Counted from the first letter of the stretch, positions 1 to 9,768 are shown. The stretch: 64,000 bases of DNA from Pseudomonas monteilii (GCA_001534745.1 CP013997.1:930001-994000); one strand, 5' to 3'. Numbers and translations are program-made. The notes: a model not told the origin generated them from the letters alone.

Positions 1-1016
1 AGGTAGATGTTGCGGATGCCTTTGGCGTCGTAGAAGTGTGCGAAGTGGGTGTAGTCGCTGAAGCAGTCCTGCTCGTCTTCCGGCGAGTTGGCCTCCAGGG
101 ACACCTTCATGCGCTCGCCGGCCAGCTCGCCCAGCGACAGGCTGCCCATGCCGAACAGCATCTTGCGCAGGCCATCGTTGACCGACTCGCCTTCCAGCGT
201 GGCGCGGTAGTTGTCGGTGACGTTCGGCGCCCAGTTGGCGACCATTTCTTCCAGGTCGCTGACCAGCAGGTCGGTGACCGCCTTGAGGTAGGCGCGGCGA
301 CGATCGTTGTGGCCGCCCGTGGCGCCTTCGCCTTCCAGGTAGTCGGACGCAGGGCGATTGCCGGCCCCTGGACCGGTGCCGTTGAGGTCCTGGCCCCAGA
401 GCAGGAATTCGATGGCGTGGTAGCCCGTGGCGACGTTGGCTTCCGAACCGGCCAGTTCGTTGAGGCTGGCGAGTTTCTCGGGCGTGATGTCCTTGACGTC
501 GACCTTCTCTTCACCCACCTGAATCTCGGTGTTGGCGATGATGTTGGCGCTGGCGGCCGGGTTGCCCAGGGCATGTTCGTAGCTGCTGTCGACGTAGTCG
601 ATCAGGCCTTCGTCCAGAGGCCAGGCGTTCACCTGGCCTTCCCAGTCGTCGATGATGGTGTTGCCGAAGCGGAAGGCCTCGGTTTGCAGGTAAGGAATGC
701 GTGCGGCGATCCAGGCGTCCCGGGCGGCCTTGAGGGTCTGGTCGTCCGGCTTGGCCAGGAACGCGTCGACCGCGCTTTGCAGGGCCTTGGCGGTGCTCAG
801 CGAATCGCCATAGATGACGTAGGCCAGTTCGGCGTAGTGCTTGACCACGGCCTTGCCGGCCGCTTCATCGACAGCGCCCGGGGCCGCAGCAGGGGCGCTG
901 GCGGCAGCGGGTGCCTGAGCATTCGGCGCGGCAGTCTTGTCATCCTTCTCGCCGCACCCGGCGAGGGCGATGGCGATGGCCAACAGGCTGGCGGAGGCCA
1001 GGGGCATACGGATCAT
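1..1016 (-). CDS. Imelysin-family (peptidase M75) lipoprotein, partial at left edge
   Basis: The gene reads leftward and is cut by the window edge, so the C-terminus is missing; about 338 residues are visible. The N-terminus is a lipoprotein signal: a hydrophobic stretch ends in LAGC with the lipidated Cys at residue 21, followed by a low-complexity Ala/Pro linker and then the imelysin helical domain. The family's HxxE signature (GYHAIEF) lies near residue 200. Imelysin proteins such as P. aeruginosa IcmP and EfeO/IrpA relatives sit in the envelope and are usually tied to iron supply; proteolysis is disputed. The start at 1016 gives the lipobox at the right distance. The upstream gap (1017-1177) contains an AT-rich stretch around 1075-1102 that could be a Fur site, but the match is too weak to call. 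Confidence 0.85.
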   Translation of the reverse strand, partial: MIRMPLASASLLAIAIALAGCGEKDDKTAAPNAQAPAAASAPAAAPGAVDEAAGKAVVKHYAELAYVIYGDSLSTAKALQSAVDAFLAKPDDQTLKAARDAWIAARIPYLQTEAFRFGNTIIDDWEGQVNAWPLDEGLIDYVDSSYEHALGNPAASANIIANTEIQVGEEKVDVKDITPEKLASLNELAGSEANVATGYHAIEFLLWGQDLNGTGPGAGNRPASDYLEGEGATGGHNDRRRAYLKAVTDLLVSDLEEMVANWAPNVTDNYRATLEGESVNDGLRKMLFGMGSLSLGELAGERMKVSLEANSPEDEQDCFSDYTHFAHFYDAKGIRNIY

Positions 1017-1177
1017 GGTCGGTGTTTCCTGCGTCAAGGGAATGGGACTGGGTGCCAGCGGCACGCGAAACCGGCACATAATGCGAAAGATTTGCATTTT
1101 ATGTAAAGGGGTTGGCGCAAATCTCGAAGGTGAGGGTCGTTACAGGGCGCGTCGTCGATCCAGGCCCGGCGCCGGCA

Positions 1178-3229
1178 TCAGATCGCCGAGACCTGCGCCA
1201 ACTGGGTGTGTCGGATGAAGTGCGTCAACTCCCGCGCTGGCAGGGGCTTGCTGTAGTGGTAGCCCTGACCCTCGTGGCAGCCCTGGGCAATGATGTAGGC
1301 CTCCTGCTCGGCGGTCTCCACGCCCTCGGCGATCACCTGCATGCCCAGGCTCTTGCCCAGCTGGATGATCGCCCGCACGATGGTCGCATCGTCGTCGTCG
1401 TCCATCAGGTCCTGGACGAAGCTCTTGTCGATCTTGATCTTGTCCAGGGGCAGTGACTTCAGGTAGCTGAGGGACGAGTAGCCGGTGCCGAAGTCGTCGA
1501 TGGCGATCAGCGCCCCGGAGCGGCGCAGGCTCAGCAGGTGCTGCGCCGCCGTGCTGATGTCCTCCATCAGGCTGGTCTCGGTGACTTCCAGTTCCAGGCT
1601 GCCGGGCGGCAGTCGATAGACCTGCAGCAGGTTGTTGACCACCCGCGGCAGTTCGTTGTGGTGCAGCTGGACGGTCGACAGGTTGACCGCCATGCGCAGC
1701 TCGCCGAAGCCTTGATCGTGCCACTCGCGCAACTGCCGGCAGGCCTGATCGAGAATCCATTCGCCGATGGCGACGATGCAGCCATTCTGTTCGGCCAGCG
1801 GGATGAACTGGTCGGGCGGGACCAGCCCCAGGCGTGGATGCTGCCAGCGCAGCAAGGCCTCGACCCCGACCACACGCTTGTCGCGGTAGCTGATCTGCGG
1901 TTGGTAGACCAGGTAGAACTGGTCGTGCGCCAGGGCTTCGCGCAGGTCTTTTTCCAGCTCGCGTCGGCGACGGATCTCGCTGTCCACGCTGGCGACGTAG
2001 AACTGGTAGCGGTTGCGCGAGCGCGCCTTGGCCAGGGTCATGGTCTGTTCGGCTTTCTGCAGCAGTTTCTCGGTGCTGTCACCGTCTTCCGGGAACAGGG
2101 TGATGCCGATGGTGGCGCGCAGACGAATCCGTTGCTGGTCGATGAAGAAGGGCGCCTCCAGGTCGTCGAGAATGGTCTGCGCCAGTTCGGCAGCCTCGTA
2201 GGGTTGCTCGATGTTGGCCTGGACCAGGGCGAACTGGTCGCCGCCCAGCCGCGCCAATGCACCCAGCCGGCCGCTGTGGGCGCGCAGGCGATCGGCCAGG
2301 GCCAGCAGCAACTGATCGCCGGCCTGGTAGTTGAACTGTTCGTTGATGCCCTTGAAGTCGTCGAGCCCGAAGCACAGCACCGCCACGCGCCGCTGCAAAC
2401 GTCCGGCGTCGTCCAGGATCATGTCCAGTTGCTGTTGCAGTTGCTGACGATTGGGCAGGCCAGTGAGGAAATCGTACTGGGCCATGCGCTGCAGGCTGCT
2501 TTCGGCCTCGTGACGCAGGTGCGTGTTGCGCTCGATGGAGGCCAGCAACTGGTTGGCCGTGTCGACCCACAGGCCCAGCTCGTTCTTCTCGTTGCCCTTG
2601 AGCGGTGGGATCTGGTACTGGCTGGGGCGATCGGGGTTGATGTGCGTCAGGTGTTCGATGATCTTCGACAGCGGCTTGGTCAGCAGCCAGTGGTACACCA
2701 GGTACAGGACCAGACCCATGGCCAGTGCACGCAGCACGCCGGACACGAAGATGATCACCGCGTTGACCAGAAAGCCCTCGCCGTAGCTGGCGGTGTCCAG
2801 GGTGATGTTCAGGTCGCCATAGTATTCGCTGTAGGCACCACGGCCCACCAGTTGCGTGGTGAAGCTGCGCTCGCTGCCCAGGATCGGATCGGTGAGCCAG
2901 CGCGTGGGTGTTTCCTTCATCGGCCGGACCTTGTCCGCCAGCATGGTTTCGTTGGGGTGGCCGATCGAGGCCATGCGCACCGACTCGTCCTGGAACAGGC
3001 CTTCCATCACCTGCATGCCCATTTCCCGGTCCAGACTGTAGACCGCCTGGGTCGAGGGGTCGCGGAACATGTCGAGAATACGCTGGCCATCGGTGGCCAC
3101 GGCCTGACGCGTCTTGTAGGCATCGAAGACGATTTGCGCGCAGCTGAGGACGACGCCTACCGCCAGCGCCGACAGCAACACGACCCTCAGCAGCTTGACC
3201 GACAAGCTGTTCTTGAATTCCAGCTTCAA
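1178..3229 (-). CDS. bifA: c-di-GMP phosphodiesterase BifA (degenerate GGDEF plus EAL)
   Basis: This 683-residue inner-membrane protein hydrolyses cyclic di-GMP and so favours motility and biofilm dispersal. Two membrane segments (about 12-33 and 153-182) flank a periplasmic sensor loop. The GGDEF domain carries the degenerate motif GGDQF at 329-333, so it probably does not synthesise c-di-GMP. The EAL domain is intact (VEALLRW around 456-462, DDFGTG around 578, EGVET around 635). The GGDQF motif, the length and the sodB neighbour are all characteristic of BifA in P. aeruginosa and P. putida. It is followed on the same strand, across 161 bases, by the imelysin gene. Confidence 0.93.
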   Translation of the reverse strand: MKLEFKNSLSVKLLRVVLLSALAVGVVLSCAQIVFDAYKTRQAVATDGQRILDMFRDPSTQAVYSLDREMGMQVMEGLFQDESVRMASIGHPNETMLADKVRPMKETPTRWLTDPILGSERSFTTQLVGRGAYSEYYGDLNITLDTASYGEGFLVNAVIIFVSGVLRALAMGLVLYLVYHWLLTKPLSKIIEHLTHINPDRPSQYQIPPLKGNEKNELGLWVDTANQLLASIERNTHLRHEAESSLQRMAQYDFLTGLPNRQQLQQQLDMILDDAGRLQRRVAVLCFGLDDFKGINEQFNYQAGDQLLLALADRLRAHSGRLGALARLGGDQFALVQANIEQPYEAAELAQTILDDLEAPFFIDQQRIRLRATIGITLFPEDGDSTEKLLQKAEQTMTLAKARSRNRYQFYVASVDSEIRRRRELEKDLREALAHDQFYLVYQPQISYRDKRVVGVEALLRWQHPRLGLVPPDQFIPLAEQNGCIVAIGEWILDQACRQLREWHDQGFGELRMAVNLSTVQLHHNELPRVVNNLLQVYRLPPGSLELEVTETSLMEDISTAAQHLLSLRRSGALIAIDDFGTGYSSLSYLKSLPLDKIKIDKSFVQDLMDDDDDATIVRAIIQLGKSLGMQVIAEGVETAEQEAYIIAQGCHEGQGYHYSKPLPARELTHFIRHTQLAQVSAI

Positions 3230-3456
3230 CGGAGGTGTCCTTCATCCATGCGCGTGACGGCATACTGCCATTAAAGTGGCTCGCGCACTATCCACCGATG
3301 GCTGCTTGGGCAGCGAGGTTCGTGTCGTGGGGCGCGGCGTCGTCCTGAGGACGTTATCGACCGCTGTCCGGCGCAGCATGAGCGCGTCATCGCGTCCACG
3401 GATTGATGTTAGCGTGCCATACGCGCGCGGCAAGTTGTCCCAGCGCACTTTGGAAT
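3230..3456. other. bifA upstream region
   Basis: This gap between bifA and the sodB terminator must contain the bifA promoter. I see no open frame with coding character, no repeat and no clear sigma-70 pair. Confidence 0.4.
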
Positions 3457-3523
3457 GAAAAAAGCCCGGCGGTTGCCGCGACGACGTTCGGGATCGAACG
3501 GCATCACGGCACGCGCCGGGCTC
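3457..3523 (-). terminator. sodB rho-independent terminator
   Basis: Read on the minus strand, GCCCGGCG (around 3515-3522) pairs with CGCCGGGC (around 3464-3471) across a long internal segment and is followed by a run of six T (A-run at 3458-3463 on the plus strand). It lies just past the sodB stop. Confidence 0.7.
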
Positions 3524-3537
3524 AGGAAACGTCGGGA

Positions 3538-4134
<597 letters not shown>

Positions 4135-4252
4135 GGTCGTTCTCCTGTTCAGGTCTGTTTGCGAGGGGACGCAAGGCCGATCACGGGCGGCCTTCAACGC
4201 GTCGGCGAGTTTGTACTCTTTGCGACGCGGGGCCGGATCATAGCATTTGGGG

Positions 4253-4380
4253 AGCAACAAGCTGCAAGCCGCAAGCTGCAAGCCAGAGCGTCAGCGTTGC
4301 CTCAACATCCTGCCAACGCCTGACGAGCCGCACTACCGTCAGCTTGAAGCTTGAAGCTTGAAGCTTGAAGCTCGAAGCTT
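4253..4380. repeat. Heptamer-type tandem repeats (AGCTTGA / AAGCTGC)
   Basis: Five head-to-tail copies of AGCTTGA (the last with one change) occupy 4341-4380, just past the argO stop. Looser copies of the related AAGCTGC/AAGCCGC unit occur at 4258-4285. Similar units recur around 28,811-28,850 and 28,911-28,948, so this is a dispersed family rather than a one-off. Confidence 0.8.
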
Positions 4381-4385
4381 GCCGC

Positions 4386-4985
4386 TCACCCCACCACCAA
4401 CTGCACCGCCACCGCGAACATCATGACCGCGACCATGAGATCGACCAGGCGCCAGGTGGTCGGGCGGGCCAGCCAAGGGGCCAGCCAGGCGGCGGCCAGG
4501 GCCAGGGTGAAGAACCACACCAGCGACGCGCTGGCGGCGCCGGCCACGTAGGCGCCTGGCACGGGCTGCTGGGCACCGAGCGAGCCGATCAGCAGGACGG
4601 TGTCGATGTACACATGCGGGTTGAGCAGGGTCACCGCCAGGGCGCTGAGCAACACCGCCCGACGCGAACGCAGCCCCAGCCCCTGTTGCTGCTCGAGGCT
4701 CTGCCGGCTGCAGGCGCGCAGCAGTGCCTTGCTGCCGTACCACACCAGGAACGCCGCACCGCCCCAGCGAGCCACGGCCAGCAACGTCGGGCTGTCGGCC
4801 AGTACCGTGGCCAGGCCGAAGACGCCGGCGCTCACCAGCAGCGCATCGCACACCACACACAGTGCGGCCACCGGCAGATGGTGTTCGCGGCGCAGGCTCT
4901 GGGCCAGCACGAACGCATTCTGGGTGCCGATGGCCATGATCAGGCCGAGGGAGACCAACAGCCCGTTGAGATAACTTTGCCACAT
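4386..4985 (-). CDS. argO: LysE/ArgO-family amino acid exporter
   Basis: A 199-residue inner-membrane protein with the multi-helix pattern of the LysE superfamily. It has the characteristic early SLGLIMAIGTQNAF segment and a conserved NPHVYIDT loop in the middle. Members export arginine or lysine when these accumulate. The start ATG at 4985 (MWQSYLNG) is preceded by GGGAG; an upstream in-frame ATG at 5051 would add a non-conserved tail. It is divergent from an ArgP-type LysR gene 126 bases away, which is the usual arrangement for this exporter and its activator. Confidence 0.9.
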   Translation of the reverse strand: MWQSYLNGLLVSLGLIMAIGTQNAFVLAQSLRREHHLPVAALCVVCDALLVSAGVFGLATVLADSPTLLAVARWGGAAFLVWYGSKALLRACSRQSLEQQQGLGLRSRRAVLLSALAVTLLNPHVYIDTVLLIGSLGAQQPVPGAYVAGAASASLVWFFTLALAAAWLAPWLARPTTWRLVDLMVAVMMFAVAVQLVVG

Positions 4986-5111
4986 GAGAGAAACGCTCCC
5001 CTGGCGCTGGTCCTGATGGACAGCGCGATTTGTCGAGATGGATGCGAGCATTCTGGCGGCAGACGCGGTATAAGAAAAACAAATAACGCTGATCTGGCAT
5101 TAGAGAAAACG

Positions 5112-6002
5112 ATGTTCGACTACAAGTTGCTGGCCGCCCTGGCGGCGGTCATCGAGCAGGGCGGGTTCGAGCGTGCCGCGCAGGTGCTGGGGCTGTCGCA
5201 GTCGGCCGTGTCACAGCGGGTCAAGCTGCTCGAGGCGCGTGTCGGGCAGCCGGTACTGGTGCGGGCGACGCCACCCCAGCCCACCGACGTGGGCCGTCAA
5301 CTGCTCAACCATGTCCAACAGGTGCGATTGCTGGAACGCGACCTGCAGCGCCAAGTCCCGGCGCTGGATGCCGAGGGCATGCCGGAACGGATGCGCATCG
5401 CCCTCAACGCCGACAGCCTGGCGACCTGGTGGGCAGGCGCGGTCGGGCCCTTCTGCGCTGCCCAGTCTCTGTTGCTGGAGCTGGTGGTCGAAGACCAGGA
5501 CGTGGGGTTGCGACGCATGAAGGCCGGCGAAGTCGCCGCCTGTCTGTGTGGCAGCGAACGGCCTGTGGCCGGTGCACGCTGCCTGCCGCTGGGCGCCATG
5601 CGCTACCGGGCGGTGGCGAGCCCGGCCTTCATGACACGCCACTTCCCAAGCGGGTTCGACAAGGCACGGCTGAGCCGATTGCCGGCCATCGTGTTCGGGC
5701 CGGACGACTTTCTTCAGCACCGCTACCTGGCCTCGCTGGGCCTGGAAGGCGGGTTCGTCCACCACCTGTGCCCCTCGGCCGAAGGCTTTCTGCGCATGAC
5801 CGAAGCGGGCCTGGGCTGGGGCATGGTGCCCGAATGCCAGATCCTGGCTCATCTGGAGACGGGCCAATTGGTGGAGATCTGCCCGGACACCCCCATCGAC
5901 GTGCCGTTGTACTGGCATCATTGGCGCAATGGCGGGATGCTGCTCGGCCAACTGACCGAACACCTGCGACAGGCGGCGGCGCACTGGCTGGTGCCGTTGT
6001 AG
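5112..6002 (+). CDS. argP: LysR-family regulator ArgP (IciA)
   Basis: A 296-residue LysR-type regulator. A winged HTH occupies residues 1-60 (FERAAQVLGLSQSAVSQRVKLLE), followed by the effector-binding domain. In enterobacteria ArgP senses lysine/arginine and activates argO; here it faces argO across a 126-base intergenic region (4986-5111) that should hold the shared operator. The start at 5112 gives the normal short N-terminus. A long in-frame extension upstream of this start runs antisense through argO and is not real. Confidence 0.9.
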   Translation: MFDYKLLAALAAVIEQGGFERAAQVLGLSQSAVSQRVKLLEARVGQPVLVRATPPQPTDVGRQLLNHVQQVRLLERDLQRQVPALDAEGMPERMRIALNADSLATWWAGAVGPFCAAQSLLLELVVEDQDVGLRRMKAGEVAACLCGSERPVAGARCLPLGAMRYRAVASPAFMTRHFPSGFDKARLSRLPAIVFGPDDFLQHRYLASLGLEGGFVHHLCPSAEGFLRMTEAGLGWGMVPECQILAHLETGQLVEICPDTPIDVPLYWHHWRNGGMLLGQLTEHLRQAAAHWLVPL

Positions 6003-6051
6003 GCCCGGCGGGCGTCTGTTGCATCTGGAATCTGGCAAGGCGAGGTCAAAC

Positions 6052-7044
6052 ATGCGAATTCTGGTCACCGGTGCGAGTGGCTTCATAGGCGGTCGCTTCG
6101 CCCGCTTCGCGCTCGAGCAGGGCCTCGATGTCCGCGTCAACGGCCGGCGTGCCGAGGGGGTCGAGCACCTGGTCAAGCGCGGTGCGCACTTCATGCCGGG
6201 CGACCTGGGCGATGCACGCCTGGCACGGCGCGTGTGCCAGGGCGTCGATGTCGTGGTGCACTGCGCGGGCATGCAGGGGCAATGGGGCGGTTATCAGGCA
6301 CTTCATCACGCCAATGTGGTGACCACCGAGAACATCGTCGAAGGCAGCCTCAAGGAACATGTCCGGCGCCTGGTGTATGTCTCGTCTTCAGCGGTATACG
6401 GCACCGGTCAGCATCGCATCGAGATCCCCGAAGAGCCGATGCCGCGTCGTCTGCGCGGGCCCCAGGCGCTGACCCGGTTCCTCGCCGAGCAGAAGGTCTT
6501 CGGGGCCCAGGAGTTCGGCCTCGAGACGCTGGCCGTGCGCCCCCATCGGGTGACGGGGGCTGGTGATGCCGGGTTCTTCCCGCACCTGATGCAGCGCCAT
6601 CGCAAGCGCCGCCTGGCGATCATCGGCAATGGCCTGAACCGCGTCGATTTCACCAGCGTGCACAACCTCAACGAGGCGTTGCTGGCCGCGGTCTTCGCCG
6701 AGGAGCAGGCGCTGGGCCAGGTCTACAACCTCAGCAACGGCCAGCCGCTGCCGCTGTGGGACGTGGTCAACTACGTCATGCGCCAGATGGGGATGCCGCC
6801 GGTGACGCGTTACTGCGATCCTGGGCTGGCCTATGGTCTTGGCGCCCTGAGCGAAGTCGCCTGCCGCGCCTGGCCAGGACGTCCACAACCCAGCCAATCG
6901 CGTCACGAGGTGCAGGCGTTGAGCCAGGATTTCACCCTGGACATCAGCCAGGCACGCCAGCGGCTCGATTACCGTCCCCAGGTCAGCCTGTGGGCGGCCC
7001 TGGATGAATTCTGCACCTGGTGGAAGGGGCAGGGCGGCCAGTAG
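6052..7044 (+). CDS. NAD-dependent epimerase/dehydratase-like protein, active site altered
   Basis: A 330-residue extended short-chain dehydrogenase fold. The N-terminal Rossmann motif TGASGFIG is intact, and VSSSAVYG supplies the strand that normally carries the catalytic Ser/Thr. The usual YxxxK catalytic pair should follow in the next helix. There the sequence reads QALTR before FLAEQK, so Tyr appears replaced by Gln and Lys by Arg. It may bind NAD(P) and a substrate without standard SDR catalysis. The start is preceded by GAGG. It follows argP by 49 bases on the same strand and may be cotranscribed with it. The substrate is unknown; the family includes nucleotide-sugar epimerases and 3-beta-HSD-like enzymes. 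Confidence 0.85.
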   Translation: MRILVTGASGFIGGRFARFALEQGLDVRVNGRRAEGVEHLVKRGAHFMPGDLGDARLARRVCQGVDVVVHCAGMQGQWGGYQALHHANVVTTENIVEGSLKEHVRRLVYVSSSAVYGTGQHRIEIPEEPMPRRLRGPQALTRFLAEQKVFGAQEFGLETLAVRPHRVTGAGDAGFFPHLMQRHRKRRLAIIGNGLNRVDFTSVHNLNEALLAAVFAEEQALGQVYNLSNGQPLPLWDVVNYVMRQMGMPPVTRYCDPGLAYGLGALSEVACRAWPGRPQPSQSRHEVQALSQDFTLDISQARQRLDYRPQVSLWAALDEFCTWWKGQGGQ

Positions 7045-7115
7045 ACGCGCTGCCGAACACCGTCCTGGACGGTATACTGGCCCTTCTTTTGGTGGCCCCT
7101 GCGGTGAAGCTTCAG

Positions 7116-7934
7116 ATGCGTAACGATACCCACGACGATCCCGATGATGTTCCCGCGCTGCATGTCGGCGCCCGTGACGACGCCCCGTTGCGCGCTGCCC
7201 ATGGCCATCCGCGCCCGCCGCGAACGGCCAGCACCGGGCCGCTGTGGGCGCTGCTGGGCGCGGCGTGCATCGCCCTGGCCGGGCTGGGCTGGTGGAGCGC
7301 CCAGCAGATCGCCCTGCTCGAGCAGCAACTGGTCGCCACCCAGGAAAGCTTCGCACGCATCAGCGAGGACGCAGCGGGGCGGTTGAACGTCATCAGTGGT
7401 CGTGTCGAGGCCCGCGACTCCAGTGTCAGCACCGACACCGAAGCCCTGAAGCTGCAGATCCGCCAGCTGCAGACCGCGCTGGCCGAGCAAGGCAAGCAGC
7501 AAGCCGGGGTGGCAGGCCAGGCCGGTGATCTGGACAAGCGCCTGGAACAGGTGCTGGCCGAATCTCAGCGTCAGCAGACTGCCTTGGGCGAGGCGCAGGC
7601 GCGCATGCAGGCGCAGGTGGAGTCGATCACCACCGACCTGGCCGCGCTCAAGGCGGCTCAGGTCGATGGACGTGCCGTGGAAGACGGGCTCAAGCGCCTG
7701 GACGGCGAGCTGGCTGCGCTGAAGAAGCAGGGCGACCCGACGACGGCACTCAACGATCTGCAGCAGGACATGCTGGTGCTCAAGGCGCAGCTGGAGAACC
7801 GTCCGGCCGCGAGCGCGACCGGGGGCGCTTCGGTGCAGGAGTTCGATGCCTTCCGCACCCAGGTCAGCCGTAACCTCAATACCCTGCAGAGCCAGGTGCA
7901 GAACCTGCAGCAGCAGATCAATGCCGGACGCTAG
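7116..7934 (+). CDS. Membrane-anchored coiled-coil protein of unknown function
   Basis: 272 residues: an acidic/proline-rich cytoplasmic N-terminus, one membrane helix at about 42-60, then an almost continuous Gln/Leu/Ala-rich coiled coil to the C-terminus. Such proteins are often labelled chromosome-segregation ATPase, but no Walker motif is present here, so that name is not supported. The chosen ATG (7116) is the first that leaves a normal N-terminus; the Shine-Dalgarno is poor. It lies 71 bases after the SDR gene and converges with xenB. Confidence 0.75.
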   Translation: MRNDTHDDPDDVPALHVGARDDAPLRAAHGHPRPPRTASTGPLWALLGAACIALAGLGWWSAQQIALLEQQLVATQESFARISEDAAGRLNVISGRVEARDSSVSTDTEALKLQIRQLQTALAEQGKQQAGVAGQAGDLDKRLEQVLAESQRQQTALGEAQARMQAQVESITTDLAALKAAQVDGRAVEDGLKRLDGELAALKKQGDPTTALNDLQQDMLVLKAQLENRPAASATGGASVQEFDAFRTQVSRNLNTLQSQVQNLQQQINAGR

Positions 7935-7967
7935 CGCACGGCATCGACCTGTACAGGCGGGGTCGTC

Positions 7968-9017
7968 TCAGCGCCGGGGGTAATCGGTGTAGCCCACCGG
8001 CCCCTGGCCGTAGAACGTCTCGGAGTGAGCCGGGTTGAGCGGCGCGTCGGCGGCCAGGCGTTCGGGCAGGTCCGGGTTGGCGATGAAGGGTACGCCGAAC
8101 GCCACTGCATCGGCGCGACCCTCGGCCAGCGCCGCCGTGGCACTGGCCTTGTCGAAGCCTTCGTTGGCGATGTAAGTGCCGCCGAAGGCGTGCTTGAGCT
8201 GCGGCCCCAGGCTGTCGTCAGCCACGTGTTCACGGGCGCACAGGAAGGCCAGGCCACGTTTGCCCAGCTCGCGGGCGACGTAGGTGAAGGTCTCGGCCCG
8301 GTTGGCGTCGCCCATGTCATGGGCGTCGGCACGGGGTGCCAGGTGCATGCCGACCCGCTGCGCGCCCCATACGCCGATCACCGCATCGGTGACCTCCAGC
8401 ATCAACCGCGCACGGTTTTCCAGGCTGCCGCCGTAGCGGTCGTCGCGCTGGTTGGTGCTGCTCTGCAGGAACTGATCGAGCAGGTACCCGTTGGCACCGT
8501 GGATTTCCACGCCATCGAAACCGGCCGCCTTGGCATGCTCGGCGCCGACCCGGAAGGCCTCGACGATCTCGGCGATCTCCTCGGTCGCCAGGGCGCGGGG
8601 CGTCGGGTAGTCGGTGATCGGACGTACCAGGCTGACATGACCTTCGGGTTTGACGGCGCTGGGCGCGACCGGTGCCTGGCCGTCGAGGTAGCGCGGGTGC
8701 GAGATGCGACCCACGTGCCAGAGTTGCAGGAAGATCCGTCCGCCGGCGGCATGCACTGCCTCGGTCACCTGGCGCCAGCCCTGGACCTGTGCCTGACTCC
8801 AGATGCCCGGCGTGTCCGGATAGCCGACGCCCATCGGCGTCACCGAGGTCGCTTCGCTGAGGATCAGCCCGGCGCTGGCGCGCTGCGTGTAGTACTCGGC
8901 CATCAGGGCGTTCGGCACACGGCCTTCGCTGGCGCGGCAGCGGGTCAGGGGTGCCATGATGATACGGTTGGGCAGGGGCAGGTCGCCCAGGGTGATCGGA
9001 TCGAACAGCGTCGTCAT
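7968..9017 (-). CDS. xenB: Old Yellow Enzyme family alkene/xenobiotic reductase XenB
   Basis: A 349-residue FMN-dependent flavoprotein that uses NADPH to reduce activated alkenes, nitro compounds and nitrate esters. The TIM-barrel OYE landmarks are present: PLTRCRA near residue 24-30, FLQLWHVGR, the His/Asn active-site pair in EIHGANGYLLDQFL, and DRYGGS. The length and the local context (near ACP phosphodiesterase and the ornithine-lipid genes) match XenB of P. putida/P. aeruginosa. It is convergent with the coiled-coil gene. No regulator is adjacent. Confidence 0.9.
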   Translation of the reverse strand: MTTLFDPITLGDLPLPNRIIMAPLTRCRASEGRVPNALMAEYYTQRASAGLILSEATSVTPMGVGYPDTPGIWSQAQVQGWRQVTEAVHAAGGRIFLQLWHVGRISHPRYLDGQAPVAPSAVKPEGHVSLVRPITDYPTPRALATEEIAEIVEAFRVGAEHAKAAGFDGVEIHGANGYLLDQFLQSSTNQRDDRYGGSLENRARLMLEVTDAVIGVWGAQRVGMHLAPRADAHDMGDANRAETFTYVARELGKRGLAFLCAREHVADDSLGPQLKHAFGGTYIANEGFDKASATAALAEGRADAVAFGVPFIANPDLPERLAADAPLNPAHSETFYGQGPVGYTDYPRR

Positions 9018-9135
9018 CGGTTGACCTCGGGTCAGGGCGCGCCAGGGCGCAGGTCCTGCATTCGAGACGGTGCGCAGGCGAGGGTTCAGTGCAGCGCATC
9101 ACGGCAGGCGCGTCGTCGGTGCTAGACTCGCACGG

Positions 9136-9768
9136 ATGAACTACCTGGCACATTTGCATCTGGGCGGCGACCAGCCGTCGCAGCTCCTGGGCAGCCTGTA
9201 CGGCGACTTCGTCAAAGGCCCGCTGGAGGGCCGCTTCGCGCCTGCGCTCGAGGCGGCCATACGCCTGCATCGGCGCATCGACAGCCATACCGACAGCCAT
9301 CCCCAGGTGCTGGCGGCACTGGCGCGCTTTCCCACGACGCGCCGTCGCTATGCCGGCATCGTCCTGGACGTGTTTTTCGACCATTGCCTGGCGCGGGAAT
9401 GGTCCACCTATGCCCAGCCCCCACTCGCGGCGTTCACCGGCCGGTTCTATCGCATCCTGCTGGCGCAGCCGGACCTGCCTGGACGGTTGGCGCAGATCGC
9501 CCCGTCCATGGCGGCGGACGATTGGCTGGGCGCATATGCCGAGTTCGACACGCTCGCGTTGGTGTTTCGCGGTATCGGGCGGCGTCTGTCGCGGCCAGAG
9601 GCCCTGGCGGGCGTGATGGATGAGCTGGAGCCGCTGTACGAAGTTCTGCTCGACGATTTCCGGGCGTTCTATCCGCAGTTGCAACGGTTCGCACAGGAGG
9701 AGCAGGTGCGAATCGTGCAGGAGATCGACGCCAGAACGGCGCGTGAAGGGCGCGCGTTCATGGAGTGA
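9136..9768 (+). CDS. ACP phosphodiesterase (AcpH-like)
   Basis: A 210-residue protein with the AcpH family signature MNYLAHLHL at the N-terminus, then GSLYGDFVKG and the DHCLAREW segment. AcpH removes the 4'-phosphopantetheine arm from holo acyl-carrier protein and belongs to a divergent HD-like metal-dependent fold; the His/Asp ligands are spread through the first 120 residues. The start ATG at 9136 gives the conserved N-terminus directly. It is divergent from xenB, and the 118-base gap between them would hold both promoters. Confidence 0.85.
   Translation: MNYLAHLHLGGDQPSQLLGSLYGDFVKGPLEGRFAPALEAAIRLHRRIDSHTDSHPQVLAALARFPTTRRRYAGIVLDVFFDHCLAREWSTYAQPPLAAFTGRFYRILLAQPDLPGRLAQIAPSMAADDWLGAYAEFDTLALVFRGIGRRLSRPEALAGVMDELEPLYEVLLDDFRAFYPQLQRFAQEEQVRIVQEIDARTAREGRAFME

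Noticed and set aside
1071..1102. Fur box upstream of the imelysin gene
   Set aside because: The AT-rich stretch has only scattered agreement with the 19-base consensus, so it is not called.
1538..3274. A 578-codon plus-strand open frame over bifA
   Set aside because: Antisense to a clearly identified GGDEF/EAL gene; composition is artefactual and there is no ribosome site.
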